DNA of 64,000 bases from Hymenobacter convexus (GTDB lineage: Bacteria > Bacteroidota > Bacteroidia > Cytophagales > Hymenobacteraceae): assembly GCF_030580955.1 (NCBI RefSeq), contig NZ_JAUQON010000007.1:248001-312000 (forward strand). The letters run 5' to 3'. Numbering within the stretch: position 1 is the first letter of the stretch; each line of letters begins with the position of its first letter. Position numbers and translations under genes: made by a program. Positions 18,254 through 25,766 of this stretch are shown one piece after another. The notes beneath the pieces are model-generated. The model was not told the origin of the DNA, ran no database searches, and saw only the letters and a list, made by a program, of their open reading frames with translations.

Positions 18254-19693
18254 ATGGAAAAACATCCTGTTTTCAACAAGACCAAAATTGTGGCCACGGT
18301 AGGCCCCGCTTCCAACACCTACGAGCGCCTCGGCATTCTCATGCGCGAGGGCGTCGATGTGTTCCGCCTCAACTTCTCGCACGGCTCCTACGAAGACCAC
18401 CTCTCGGTCATCAACACGGTGCGGCGGCTGAACAAGGACATGAAAACGTCGGTGGGCCTGCTACAGGACTTGCAGGGCCCCAAAATCCGCCTCGGCGAGG
18501 TAGAAGGCGGCGGCGTCGAAATCAAAGCCGGCGACAAGCTGAAGCTGGTGTGCGGCGAGAAGGAAATCAGCACGGCTACGCGTCTGAGCACGATTTACCT
18601 GGGCCTGGCCCGCGACGTGAAGGCCGGCGACATGATTCTGATTGACGACGGCAAGATTGAGCTAAAGGTGCTGGCCACCGACCGCGACAAAGAAGTGGAC
18701 GTGGAGGTGGTGTATGGCGGCTTGGTGAAGCCCCGCAAGGGCATCAACCTGCCCGACTCGGAAGTTTCGGCTCCGAGCATGACCGAGAAGGACATTGAGG
18801 ACCTGCAGTTTGGCCTTGAGCATGACGTGGACTGGGTGGCGCTGAGCTTCGCCCGCAAGGCCGACGACATTCGCTTCATCAAGAACCTGATTGCGCAATC
18901 GGGCAAAACCACCCGCGTGGTGGCCAAAATCGAAACACCCGACGGCCTGCGCAACATCGACGAAATCATTGCCATCACCGATGCCATCATGGTGGCGCGC
19001 GGCGACCTTGGCGTGGAGGTGAAGATGGAAGAGGTGCCCATGGCCCAGAAAATGATTATTGCCAAGTGCAACGCCGCCGGCAAGCCCGTCATCGTAGCCA
19101 CGCAGATGATGGAATCGATGATTACGGCCCCCCGCCCCACCCGCGCCGAAACCAGCGACGTGGCCAACGCCGTCCTCGACGGCGCCGATGCCGTGATGCT
19201 CTCCGCCGAAACCGCCGTGGGCGCCTACCCCGCCGAGGTCATTCGCTCGATGGTGGGCACCATCCTGAGCGTGGAAAGCCGCAGCCCGCAGCTCTTCCAC
19301 CGCTGGTGGCCCATCGACCCCACCGGTCCCAACTTCATGGCTGACAGCGTACTGTCTGCCTCCTGCCACCTGGCTAAAAACACGGGTTCGAAGGCCATTA
19401 CCGGCATGACGCACCACGGCTACACGGCCTTCCAATTGGCCAAGTACCGCCCGAAAGCCAACATCTTCATCTTCACCGATAACCGCCCCTTGCTCACCGT
19501 GCTGAGCCTGGTGTGGGGCGTGCGAAGCTTCTACTACGACCGCTTGGTGAGCACCGACAGCACGGTGGCCGACATCCGCTACGTCCTCACCACCACCGGC
19601 CACCTCGAAGCCGGCGATATTTTCATCAATACCGGCTCGATGCCCATTCAGGACAAGGGCAAAGCCAACATGGTGAAAGTGAGCATTGCCTAA
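18254..19693 (+). CDS. pyk: Pyruvate kinase
   Basis: Last step of glycolysis: phosphoenolpyruvate plus ADP to pyruvate plus ATP. The 479-residue protein contains RLNFSHGSYEDH, LQDLQGPKIRLGEV, the active-site VVAKIETPDGL and MVARGDLGVE, and MMESMITAPRPTRAETSDVA followed by GADAVMLSAETAVGAYP. Domains run A-B-A-C as in the family, and length is normal. A strong bidirectional terminator follows 24 bases after the stop. A terminator-like hairpin also precedes the start. Confidence 0.97.
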   Translation: MEKHPVFNKTKIVATVGPASNTYERLGILMREGVDVFRLNFSHGSYEDHLSVINTVRRLNKDMKTSVGLLQDLQGPKIRLGEVEGGGVEIKAGDKLKLVCGEKEISTATRLSTIYLGLARDVKAGDMILIDDGKIELKVLATDRDKEVDVEVVYGGLVKPRKGINLPDSEVSAPSMTEKDIEDLQFGLEHDVDWVALSFARKADDIRFIKNLIAQSGKTTRVVAKIETPDGLRNIDEIIAITDAIMVARGDLGVEVKMEEVPMAQKMIIAKCNAAGKPVIVATQMMESMITAPRPTRAETSDVANAVLDGADAVMLSAETAVGAYPAEVIRSMVGTILSVESRSPQLFHRWWPIDPTGPNFMADSVLSASCHLAKNTGSKAITGMTHHGYTAFQLAKYRPKANIFIFTDNRPLLTVLSLVWGVRSFYYDRLVSTDSTVADIRYVLTTTGHLEAGDIFINTGSMPIQDKGKANMVKVSIA

Positions 19694-19716
19694 GGCGTTG
19701 CTGAAAACAGATTGAC

Positions 19717-19758
19717 ACCAAAAAGCCTCCGCAGCGCTAGCTACGGAGGCTTTTTGGT
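19717..19758. terminator. Bidirectional intrinsic terminator of pyk / T9SS cargo gene
   Basis: ACCAAAAAGCCTCCG pairs perfectly with CGGAGGCTTTTTGGT around a 12-base loop, between two convergent genes. Confidence 0.93.
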
Positions 19759-19768
19759 GCGAGATGCA

Positions 19769-21298
19769 CTATTCGTGAATCAGTTTCCAGGTTGCCTTGC
19801 TGCCGTTGCTGCCGCTCAAGTGCAACAGATACAGACCAGCGGGTTGCTCAGCCAGCGGCACAGTCAGGGCCGTTTGGCCGGCGGCTACCGAGGCTTGCCA
19901 CACGGCGCGGCCCAGCGCGTCGGTCAGGCGCAGCGTCTGGCCAGCGCGGGCGGGCTGGGCCAGGGTGAGCGTGGCGGCTTCGGCGGCGGGGTTGGGGTGC
20001 AGCGTGGCCAGGGCGGCGGCCTGGGCGGCGCGGGAAGGAAGCAGATTAACAAAAGTTGAAGGCGAGCCGCAGGTTGTTGTTACTCCGCTGCGGGTGCGAC
20101 GGTAGTAAGTCAGAAAAACGCTATTGTTGCCAATTGGGCCCAACCCAAGCGCTGATGAAAAATGAACTTGCGTATACAAGTCCGGAACGTGACCGAATGT
20201 GCCATTGTTGGCACCGTAGGTATACAGATTGTCGTACACCAGCCGCTGGTCGCCAACACAGCCGCCTCCGCCCGGCTGCAGTTGCACCACCCCCAGGCTA
20301 AGGGTAATTCCGGACGCGGTTAGACGGTATTCCCCGGTAAGCAAGGGCATGAATTGGAACTGATTGGACTGGCCCGTGCGCAACGCCAACGCCCAGCGGC
20401 GAGTGGCAATGCTACTATTTTGGGTGCCGGCTGCAGGACCGCAGCCGGGTGCGCCCGAGTAAGTGTACTTGCTCTGCTCCAGATAAGTATACACGAGGGA
20501 ATCGGAGGTCTGCGTCTTTGTCAGGACTTTGCGCAAAATTTGTCCTAACGAGCAGGAAAAGGGCGTGATGGCTATTGGGTCGTCGGTATAACCTAACTCA
20601 TCCCCGGGCTGCAAGTCAAACAACCGCAAGGGGCTATACGGCGACTGAGGCAGCGCCACCGGCAGTTGCGTGGCCGTCCATTGCCCCGGGCTGTTGCTCA
20701 GGGCCAGCCATTGCGGACCTTCTATCAAGCCAAAACGCCGGCTCAGGCGCACCACGGGCCCTGAACTGAGGGTGATGGTGGCCACGGTATCGGCCTGCCC
20801 GTTCACCATCTGCAAGCCGCGGCTGCTGAGCGTGGCATTAATGCCAAGCGCCGAGTTGGCCACCCACGTACTGGCTACCGGCGCACGCGGGCGCAAGCGC
20901 AGCGTGTTTCCAATTTGGGCAGTGCCTTCGGTGATGGTTTCAAGCGTAAATTCTGACGAGCCGGGCTCCCAAAGCAAACGCTGGCCAAACAAGTTATTAC
21001 GGCTTTTCCGGAATCGGTTGGTGTACGATTCGCCGGGGGTCCGGCCCTGGGTTTCCCGCATCACTCGATTGAAAGCCCAAGCCGAGTCGCCCGCAGCTGT
21101 CACATAAGCCGAATCGAGTCGAAGCGTATAAATCCCTTTGGTGACATACATGCCCGCGGGCGTAGCAGTTGGAGATTCGTAAGCATAAATCAGCCCCGGC
21201 CGGAACGGCCGCCAGAGTTGTTGGGCGCGGGCGCCAAAGCCCAGGGTTAATAACGAGGCGGCCAGCAGGGGCCGCAGCCAGCGGTAGTGGTGTTTCAT
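19769..21298 (-). CDS. Secreted protein with T9SS type A C-terminal sorting domain
   Basis: A 509-residue exported protein. The start at 21298 gives a clean signal peptide (LLAASLLTLGFGARAQ). The C-terminal ~75 residues form a type IX sorting domain: LHPNPAAEAATLTL, LRLTDALGRAVWQ, and LAEQPAGLYLLHLSG, which should send it through the outer membrane for attachment or release. The body is beta-rich with no enzyme motif I recognise; it has two nearby cysteines (FSCSLGQIL, GAPGCGPAAG) and GGGGCVGDQR. Function unknown. It converges on pyk. Confidence 0.85.
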   Translation of the reverse strand: MKHHYRWLRPLLAASLLTLGFGARAQQLWRPFRPGLIYAYESPTATPAGMYVTKGIYTLRLDSAYVTAAGDSAWAFNRVMRETQGRTPGESYTNRFRKSRNNLFGQRLLWEPGSSEFTLETITEGTAQIGNTLRLRPRAPVASTWVANSALGINATLSSRGLQMVNGQADTVATITLSSGPVVRLSRRFGLIEGPQWLALSNSPGQWTATQLPVALPQSPYSPLRLFDLQPGDELGYTDDPIAITPFSCSLGQILRKVLTKTQTSDSLVYTYLEQSKYTYSGAPGCGPAAGTQNSSIATRRWALALRTGQSNQFQFMPLLTGEYRLTASGITLSLGVVQLQPGGGGCVGDQRLVYDNLYTYGANNGTFGHVPDLYTQVHFSSALGLGPIGNNSVFLTYYRRTRSGVTTTCGSPSTFVNLLPSRAAQAAALATLHPNPAAEAATLTLAQPARAGQTLRLTDALGRAVWQASVAAGQTALTVPLAEQPAGLYLLHLSGSNGSKATWKLIHE

Positions 21299-21382
21299 GC
21301 TTTCGGAGCATTTGGTGGTGGAAAAGTGCCATAAGGTACACAATCCGACCAATTTACCAACCGCTGCGCCCAGCCAAACGCA

Positions 21383-21414
21383 AGAAGCCCCGCACGTTTC
21401 CGAGCGGGGCTTCT
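21383..21414 (-). terminator. rpsT intrinsic terminator
   Basis: AGAAGCCCCGC and GCGGGGCTTCT form a GC-rich stem downstream of rpsT; the T run on the minus strand is weak, so efficiency is uncertain. Confidence 0.6.
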
Positions 21415-21477
21415 GTGATGAGCGGAAGACCAGACCTTGGGGCGGCGCAGTCTGGCCTTCCTAGACTCGTAGTCGCA

Positions 21478-21729
21478 CTAGAGCGCGTTAACGAGCTTTG
21501 TCAGCTTGCTTTTGTTGTTAGCAGCTTTGTTTTTGTGGATGATGTTCTTCTTGGCCAGACGGTCCAGCATCGAAGACACCTTTTTCAGCAGTTCCTGGGC
21601 GGCCGTTTTGTCGGTCGTCGTACGGAGCTTTTTGATAGCCGTGCGGGTGGATTTGTGCTGGTAACGGTTCAACACGCGCTTGGCTTCGTTGCTGCGGATG
21701 CGTTTGAGGGCCGACTTATGGTTTGCCAT
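21478..21729 (-). CDS. rpsT: 30S ribosomal protein S20
   Basis: An 83-residue, highly basic helical protein that binds 16S rRNA in the small subunit. It has the normal S20 start MANHKSALKRIRSNEAKR and C-terminal HKNKAANNKSKLTKLVN. The ATG at 21729 was chosen over a 31-residue upstream extension because of the family start. A textbook Bacteroidota promoter sits about 50 bases upstream. Confidence 0.97.
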   Translation of the reverse strand: MANHKSALKRIRSNEAKRVLNRYQHKSTRTAIKKLRTTTDKTAAQELLKKVSSMLDRLAKKNIIHKNKAANNKSKLTKLVNAL

Positions 21730-21779
21730 GAGCAGGAAATATAGAGGAGCGTTATGCTTGAGTTCTGTGTTTGGGAGGG

Positions 21780-21810
21780 CAAAGGTACGAATCCGACTGA
21801 CAAATTCAAA
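21780..21810 (-). promoter_or_regulatory. rpsT promoter, TTTG-N19-TAnnTTTG
   Basis: On the minus strand TTTG (21807-21810) is followed after exactly 19 bases by TACCTTTG (21780-21787), the full Bacteroidota housekeeping promoter. The transcript would start near 21774, giving a leader of about 45 bases. Confidence 0.85.
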
Positions 21811-22008
21811 CCCTGCCGGCAAAAATCTTGAGTGAAAGCTGCTTCAACTTTTCGGCAACAGAGCAGAATCATTGCAAAAACTGTTCAAACTCATGTCCAT
21901 TTCACTTTAGGGCCGCTAAATTAGTATGCATGCCGATTAAGTCCGAACTTTACCTCCTACCCAATTCCGCCCAGCGTGCCGCTTATCACCGCTTAACTTA
22001 TCCGCGCC

Positions 22009-22989
22009 ATGCCCCTCGTCGCCCAACCCCATTATCAGCCGCCGTTCTACTTGTTCAACGGCCATTTGCAGACCATCGTGCCCAGCTTATGGCGCACCGT
22101 GCCTGATGTAGCTTACCAGCGCGAGCGCCTGGAACTGCCCGACGGCGACTTCCTGAACCTGGACTGGAGCCGCCTACCCGGAATGCGCCCCACCGACGGC
22201 CTCGCCATCGTTTCGCACGGCCTCGAAGGCGACGCCTCCCGGCCCTACGTGCGCGGCATGGTGCGCGCCCTCAACCGCGCCGGCCTCGATGCCCTGGCGT
22301 GGAACTACCGCAGCTGCGGCGGCGAGATGAACCGCCTGCTCCGCTCCTACCACCTCGGCGACACCGATGACTTGGACACGGTGCTGCGCCACGCGCTAGC
22401 CACGGGCCGCTACCAGCGGGCCTACCTGCTGGGCTTTTCGGCGGGCGGCAACGTGACGCTGAAGTACTTGGGCGAAGATGCCAGCCGTGTGCCGGCCGAA
22501 GTGCAGCGGGCCGCCGTGTTTTCGGTGCCGACAGACTTGCGGGCCAGCTCCGAGCACATCGGCCGGCCGCAAAACCAGGTGTATATGCGGCGCTTCCTGA
22601 AATCATTGCGCCAGAAAATCCGCGATAAAGCGGCCTTGCTGCCCGGACAGGTCGACGTGGAAGGGCTGGAAGAACTGCGCAATTTTCCGCAGTTCGATGA
22701 CAAATACACCGCGCCTATGCATGGCTTCGACTCGGCCGATGCCTACTACCAATACGCCAGCTCCGGGCGCTACCTGAGCGGCATTCGGGTGCCCACGCTG
22801 CTGGTAAATGCGCAGAACGACCCGTTCCTGCCCGCCTCCTGCTTCCCGCGGGATGTGGCGGAGCAGTCGCCCTTTGTATTCCTAGAAACCCCGGCCGATG
22901 GCGGGCACGTGGGCTTCGCCGAGAGTAACGGGGAGTATTATTCGGAGCGCCGCGCAGTGGAATTTCTGACGGCGGAGGTACCGGCGTAG
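22009..22989 (+). CDS. YheT-family alpha/beta hydrolase
   Basis: A 326-residue cytoplasmic hydrolase. The fold is marked by GLAIVSHGLEGDASRPYV, the nucleophile elbow LLGFSAGGNVTLKYLG (Ser in GFSAGG), the acid in LLVNAQNDPFLP and the catalytic His in DGGHVGF. The N-terminus NGHLQTIVPSLWR is the typical YheT (ABHD1/3-like) signature. Members act as esterases on poorly known substrates, perhaps lipids. It converges on rsmG, with a hairpin repeat filling the 47-base gap. Confidence 0.88.
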   Translation: MPLVAQPHYQPPFYLFNGHLQTIVPSLWRTVPDVAYQRERLELPDGDFLNLDWSRLPGMRPTDGLAIVSHGLEGDASRPYVRGMVRALNRAGLDALAWNYRSCGGEMNRLLRSYHLGDTDDLDTVLRHALATGRYQRAYLLGFSAGGNVTLKYLGEDASRVPAEVQRAAVFSVPTDLRASSEHIGRPQNQVYMRRFLKSLRQKIRDKAALLPGQVDVEGLEELRNFPQFDDKYTAPMHGFDSADAYYQYASSGRYLSGIRVPTLLVNAQNDPFLPASCFPRDVAEQSPFVFLETPADGGHVGFAESNGEYYSERRAVEFLTAEVPA

Positions 22990-23031
22990 CGCCGGTCATT
23001 GCGAGGCCGCGGGCTGTGGCAATGACCGGCG
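22990..23031. repeat. Short inverted-repeat copy (GTCATTGCGAG type)
   Basis: CGCCGGTCATTGC (22990-23002) pairs with GCAATGACCGGCG (23019-23031). It sits between the stops of two convergent genes and shares its outer arm with the composite elements at 44.6 and 56.6 kb. It may serve as a two-way terminator. Confidence 0.85.
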
Positions 23032-23036
23032 AAAAC

Positions 23037-23654
23037 CTACTTCGCGGGCACGAAAACGACCTTCTTCGTTTCGAAAAACTCCTCTTTATAAAAGTCGCTC
23101 AAATCCGTCACTTTCGCCTTCAGACCCGACTCGGCGATTTCTTCGGTCAGGTCGCCGCCTTTCAAATAATACAGGCCTGAGCCGGGCTGGCCCTGGGGCT
23201 TGAAGCGGTGGGCAATCCAGGGATGGAAGGTGGCGAGGCGAGCCACGGCGCGGCTCACCACGTAGTCGTATTTGGTGCGGAGCTGCTCGGCGCGGGTTTG
23301 CTCGGCGGTGACGTTGTTCAGGCCCAGGGCGGCGGCCATGAACTGTACGGCGCGGATTTTCTTACCGATGCTATCGACGAGGTGAAAATGGACCTCCGGG
23401 AACATGATGGCCAGCGGCAGGCCGGGCAAGCCGCCGCCGGTGCCCACGTCGAGCACGGCGCTGCCTTTGGGGAACTGGATGACCTTGGCAATGCCCAACG
23501 AATGCAACACGTGGCGCTCCACGAAATTGTCCATGTCGGTGCGCGACACGAGATTGATGGCTTCGTTGGTGGCCCGAAACTCGGTTTCGAGCTGCTGGAA
23601 AAGCTGGAGCTGCTGGGGCGTGAGCGCGGGGAAGTAGTGCTGCAAAAGGTTCAT
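23037..23654 (-). CDS. rsmG: 16S rRNA (guanine-527-N7)-methyltransferase
   Basis: Methylates G527 of 16S rRNA with S-adenosylmethionine. The 205-residue protein has the RsmG/GidB start (LQLFQQLETEFRATNEAINLVSRTD), the SAM-binding loop VLDVGTGGGLPGLPLAIMFP, and the family segment VVSRAVARLATFHPW. Length is normal. CACCTTTG, one base off the -7 consensus, ends 5 bases before the ATG, so the mRNA may be leaderless. Confidence 0.95.
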   Translation of the reverse strand: MNLLQHYFPALTPQQLQLFQQLETEFRATNEAINLVSRTDMDNFVERHVLHSLGIAKVIQFPKGSAVLDVGTGGGLPGLPLAIMFPEVHFHLVDSIGKKIRAVQFMAAALGLNNVTAEQTRAEQLRTKYDYVVSRAVARLATFHPWIAHRFKPQGQPGSGLYYLKGGDLTEEIAESGLKAKVTDLSDFYKEEFFETKKVVFVPAK

Positions 23655-23694
23655 GGGTGCAAAGGTGCACGGTTTGGGCCTTTGCTACGAAATA

Positions 23695-23730
23695 GAACGT
23701 CATGCTGAGCGCAGTCGAAGCATGACGTTC
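23695..23730. repeat. Shortened inverted-repeat element copy 3
   Basis: GAACGTCATGCT pairs with AGCATGACGTTC around GAGCGCAGTCGA. It looks like copy 1 with the distal arms and loop deleted, leaving a 36-base hairpin between the rsmG promoter and the ECF sigma terminator. Confidence 0.85.
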
Positions 23731-23762
23731 CGTCTTTTATCGTCCAGCCCAAAACGCCAACA

Positions 23763-23792
23763 AAAAAGCCCCGACTCGCATCGGGGCTTTTT
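23763..23792 (-). terminator. Terminator of the ECF sigma gene
   Basis: AAAAAGCCCCGA pairs with TCGGGGCTTTTT around CTCGCA, six bases downstream of the sigma gene's stop on the minus strand. Confidence 0.9.
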
Positions 23793-23797
23793 CACGA

Positions 23798-24421
23798 TTA
23801 AATAATCTGCTTGGTGTGCTTCACCATGTCATAGAGCAGCTCGCGGGCGCGGTGCAGCTGGGCTTTCACGGTGCCGAGGGGGGCTTTGAGCTCGGTGGCA
23901 ATTTCTTCGTAGCTGAGCTCGTCGAAATAGCGCAGGCTCACGAGGCGCTGGTACTTATCGGGCAGGCGCGAAACGACGTGGCGCATGATTTCGATTTTCT
24001 GGTTGCGCACGGCGTGCTCGGCCGGGTTCAGGTCGTTGTCGCGGAAATCGATGGTGATTTCGTCGCCGTTGTCGACCTTGATGGCCGAATCAATCGACAT
24101 GGTTTTGATTTTATTCTTGCGAATAAAGTCGATGCAGTTGTTGGTAGCAATGCGAAACAGCCAAGTGCTGAACGCATACTCCGGGTTGAACTTGTGCAGG
24201 TTGCGGAAGGCTTTGGCGAAGGCTTCGATGGTGAGGTCTTCGGCGTCGTCCTGGTTGCGCACCATCTTGAGCACCACGTGGTACACAGGCTTTTTGTAGA
24301 TGTGCATCAGCTCGGCGTAGGCCTTCTCGTCGCCGTGGTCCACGGCGGCGCGAATCAGCTTGAAGTCGTGCTTGGCTTTGGCTGAAAACTGCTTTTGAAT
24401 GTCTTGGTTGTTTACTTCCAT
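23798..24421 (-). CDS. ECF RNA polymerase sigma factor (RpoE-like)
   Basis: A 207-residue sigma factor. Region 2: AYAELMHIYKKPVYHVVLKM, DDAEDLTIEAFAKAFRNL and FSTWLFRIATNNCIDFIRK; region 4: LPDKYQRLVSLRYFDELSYE and ELKAPLGTVKAQLHRARELL. A ~35-residue acidic linker (IDSAIKVDNGDEITIDFRDN) joins them, as in the widely conserved Cytophagales ECF factor. No anti-sigma gene is adjacent. Its start overlaps the end of a glycosyltransferase gene by 10 bases, so the two are probably co-transcribed. Confidence 0.94.
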   Translation of the reverse strand: MEVNNQDIQKQFSAKAKHDFKLIRAAVDHGDEKAYAELMHIYKKPVYHVVLKMVRNQDDAEDLTIEAFAKAFRNLHKFNPEYAFSTWLFRIATNNCIDFIRKNKIKTMSIDSAIKVDNGDEITIDFRDNDLNPAEHAVRNQKIEIMRHVVSRLPDKYQRLVSLRYFDELSYEEIATELKAPLGTVKAQLHRARELLYDMVKHTKQII

Positions 24422-25557
24422 CGAAGGGTGCGGTTAAGGAACAGCGAGATTCCTAGGGCCAGGTATTGAAAAAAATAAACCACATCGAGCACTGGCAGGA
24501 GCCCGACGATTACGGGCTGCTCAAGCCGGCGGCTGAGACGGGCATACACGGCACTCACGAACAAAGTTCGGAGAACCCATACCACCGCCAAAGGTACCCA
24601 ATTGTTTGGCGAAAAAACTAGCACGGCGGTAGTCAAATAGAACAACATATTGGCCAGCACGAAGGTGCCAATTCGCAAACGGTCGGCCAACCGATAGGCG
24701 CGGCCGGCGGAGAGGTGGCGGCGCTTCTGGCGCCACCACGCGCGCCAGGTGGGCGCGGGTTCGCTTAGGGTGTGGGCGGGCGGGTCGGCCACCACGGTGA
24801 TGCGCTGGCCGTAGCGCACGGCGTCCTGCACCATGAGGTCGTCGTCGCCGGAAAGCAGGCGCATGTGCGAGGCAAATCCTTTGGTGGCGTTGAAGCAGGC
24901 GCGGGTGTAGGCCAGGTTGCGGCCCACGCCCATGTAGGGCCAGCCGCGCCAGGCAAAGCTGAGGTACTGCGCGGCGGTGAGTAGTGTTTCGTAGCGGATG
25001 AGCTGGTTGAGGAAGCCGGGCGCCGGGGCGTAGGCCGAGAAGCCCAGCACGACATCGGCCCCGCTGCCGTGCGCAAAACCGCGCTGCATGAGGCGCAGCC
25101 ACTGGTTGGTGGCCGGAATGCAGTCGGCGTCGGTGAAAAGCAGGCGGGCGAAGCGGGTGGTTTTGATGCCGAGCGTGAGGGCGTATTTCTTGGGTCCGAA
25201 GCCGCGGGGGGTGCGGGCCACGCTCACGAGGCGCACTTTTTCGTGGTAATACTGGGCCAGCTGCTGGGCGTATAGATAGGTATCGTCGTCGCTGCGGTCG
25301 TCGATGAGGACGATTTCGAAGCCGGCCGGGTAATCCTGCTGGAGCAGCAGCGGCAGGAGGCGGCGCAGGTTGTCGAGCTCGTTGTGGGCGCAGACGACGA
25401 TGGAGACGGGCTCCGAATCGGGCCCGGAGGTGTCGGCAGGCGCTTCGAGGGGGCGGCGGGCGAAGGGCCAGAAGAAATAGGCGGCGTAAATAAGCTGCAC
25501 CGCCACGCACGCCAGCAGCAGCCAGAAAAACGGGGAAGTGGGTATGGGTATCGGCAA
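24412..25557 (-). CDS. Membrane family 2 glycosyltransferase, probable TTG start
   Basis: About 381 residues. An N-terminal membrane helix (FFWLLLACVAVQLIYAAYFF) is followed by a GT-A domain: VSIVVCAHNELDNL, IVLIDDRSDDDT, the DxD-like LLFTDADCIPA, and GDDDLMVQDAV, then QKRRHLSAG, a QxxRW-like site; two or three C-terminal helices complete it. The layout resembles processive or lipid-linked family 2 enzymes. No ATG lies between the repeat at 25.7 kb and the first helix. A perfect -7 element on the minus strand (25583-25590) puts the transcript start near 25577, so the TTG at 25557 is the best start; a longer frame into the repeat is excluded. Confidence 0.85.
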   Translation of the reverse strand: MPIPIPTSPFFWLLLACVAVQLIYAAYFFWPFARRPLEAPADTSGPDSEPVSIVVCAHNELDNLRRLLPLLLQQDYPAGFEIVLIDDRSDDDTYLYAQQLAQYYHEKVRLVSVARTPRGFGPKKYALTLGIKTTRFARLLFTDADCIPATNQWLRLMQRGFAHGSGADVVLGFSAYAPAPGFLNQLIRYETLLTAAQYLSFAWRGWPYMGVGRNLAYTRACFNATKGFASHMRLLSGDDDLMVQDAVRYGQRITVVADPPAHTLSEPAPTWRAWWRQKRRHLSAGRAYRLADRLRIGTFVLANMLFYLTTAVLVFSPNNWVPLAVVWVLRTLFVSAVYARLSRRLEQPVIVGLLPVLDVVYFFQYLALGISLFLNRTLRWK

Positions 25558-25582
25558 GGGAACGGCGGCGTGAATGGACTTG

Positions 25583-25590
25583 CAAAAGTA
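25583..25590 (-). promoter_or_regulatory. Glycosyltransferase promoter -7 element TACTTTTG
   Basis: A perfect TAnnTTTG on the minus strand. It lies inside what would otherwise be the 5' part of a longer reading frame, which fixes the start at or below ~25577. Confidence 0.7.
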
Positions 25591-25611
25591 CGGGACGCCG
25601 GGCGGCCAGGG

Positions 25612-25619
25612 TATCTTTG
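25612..25619 (+). promoter_or_regulatory. tgt promoter -7 element TATCTTTG
   Basis: A perfect TAnnTTTG, divergent from the glycosyltransferase promoter 22 bases away. Transcription from about 25625 would place a whole 110-base inverted repeat in the tgt leader. Confidence 0.65.
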
Positions 25620-25635
25620 CGGGAAGTAGCGCCGA

Positions 25636-25745
25636 TAGCCCGTCATGCAGAGCGCAGCGAAGCATCTTGCCCGCAGTAAGTAATTCAATCAAATGAGTTA
25701 GTGGTGGCGGGCAAGATGCTTCGCTGCGCTCTGCATGACGGGCTA
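25636..25745. repeat. Inverted-repeat element copy 4 (GCATCTTGCCCGC arm type)
   Basis: The 39-base arms 25636-25674 and 25707-25745 are perfect complements, starting TAGCCCGTCATGCAGAGCGC. The loop has GTAATTC...GAGTTAG. It lies between the tgt promoter and the tgt start codon. Confidence 0.97.
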
Positions 25746-25766
25746 ATAATCCGCTTCCATTTCCGC

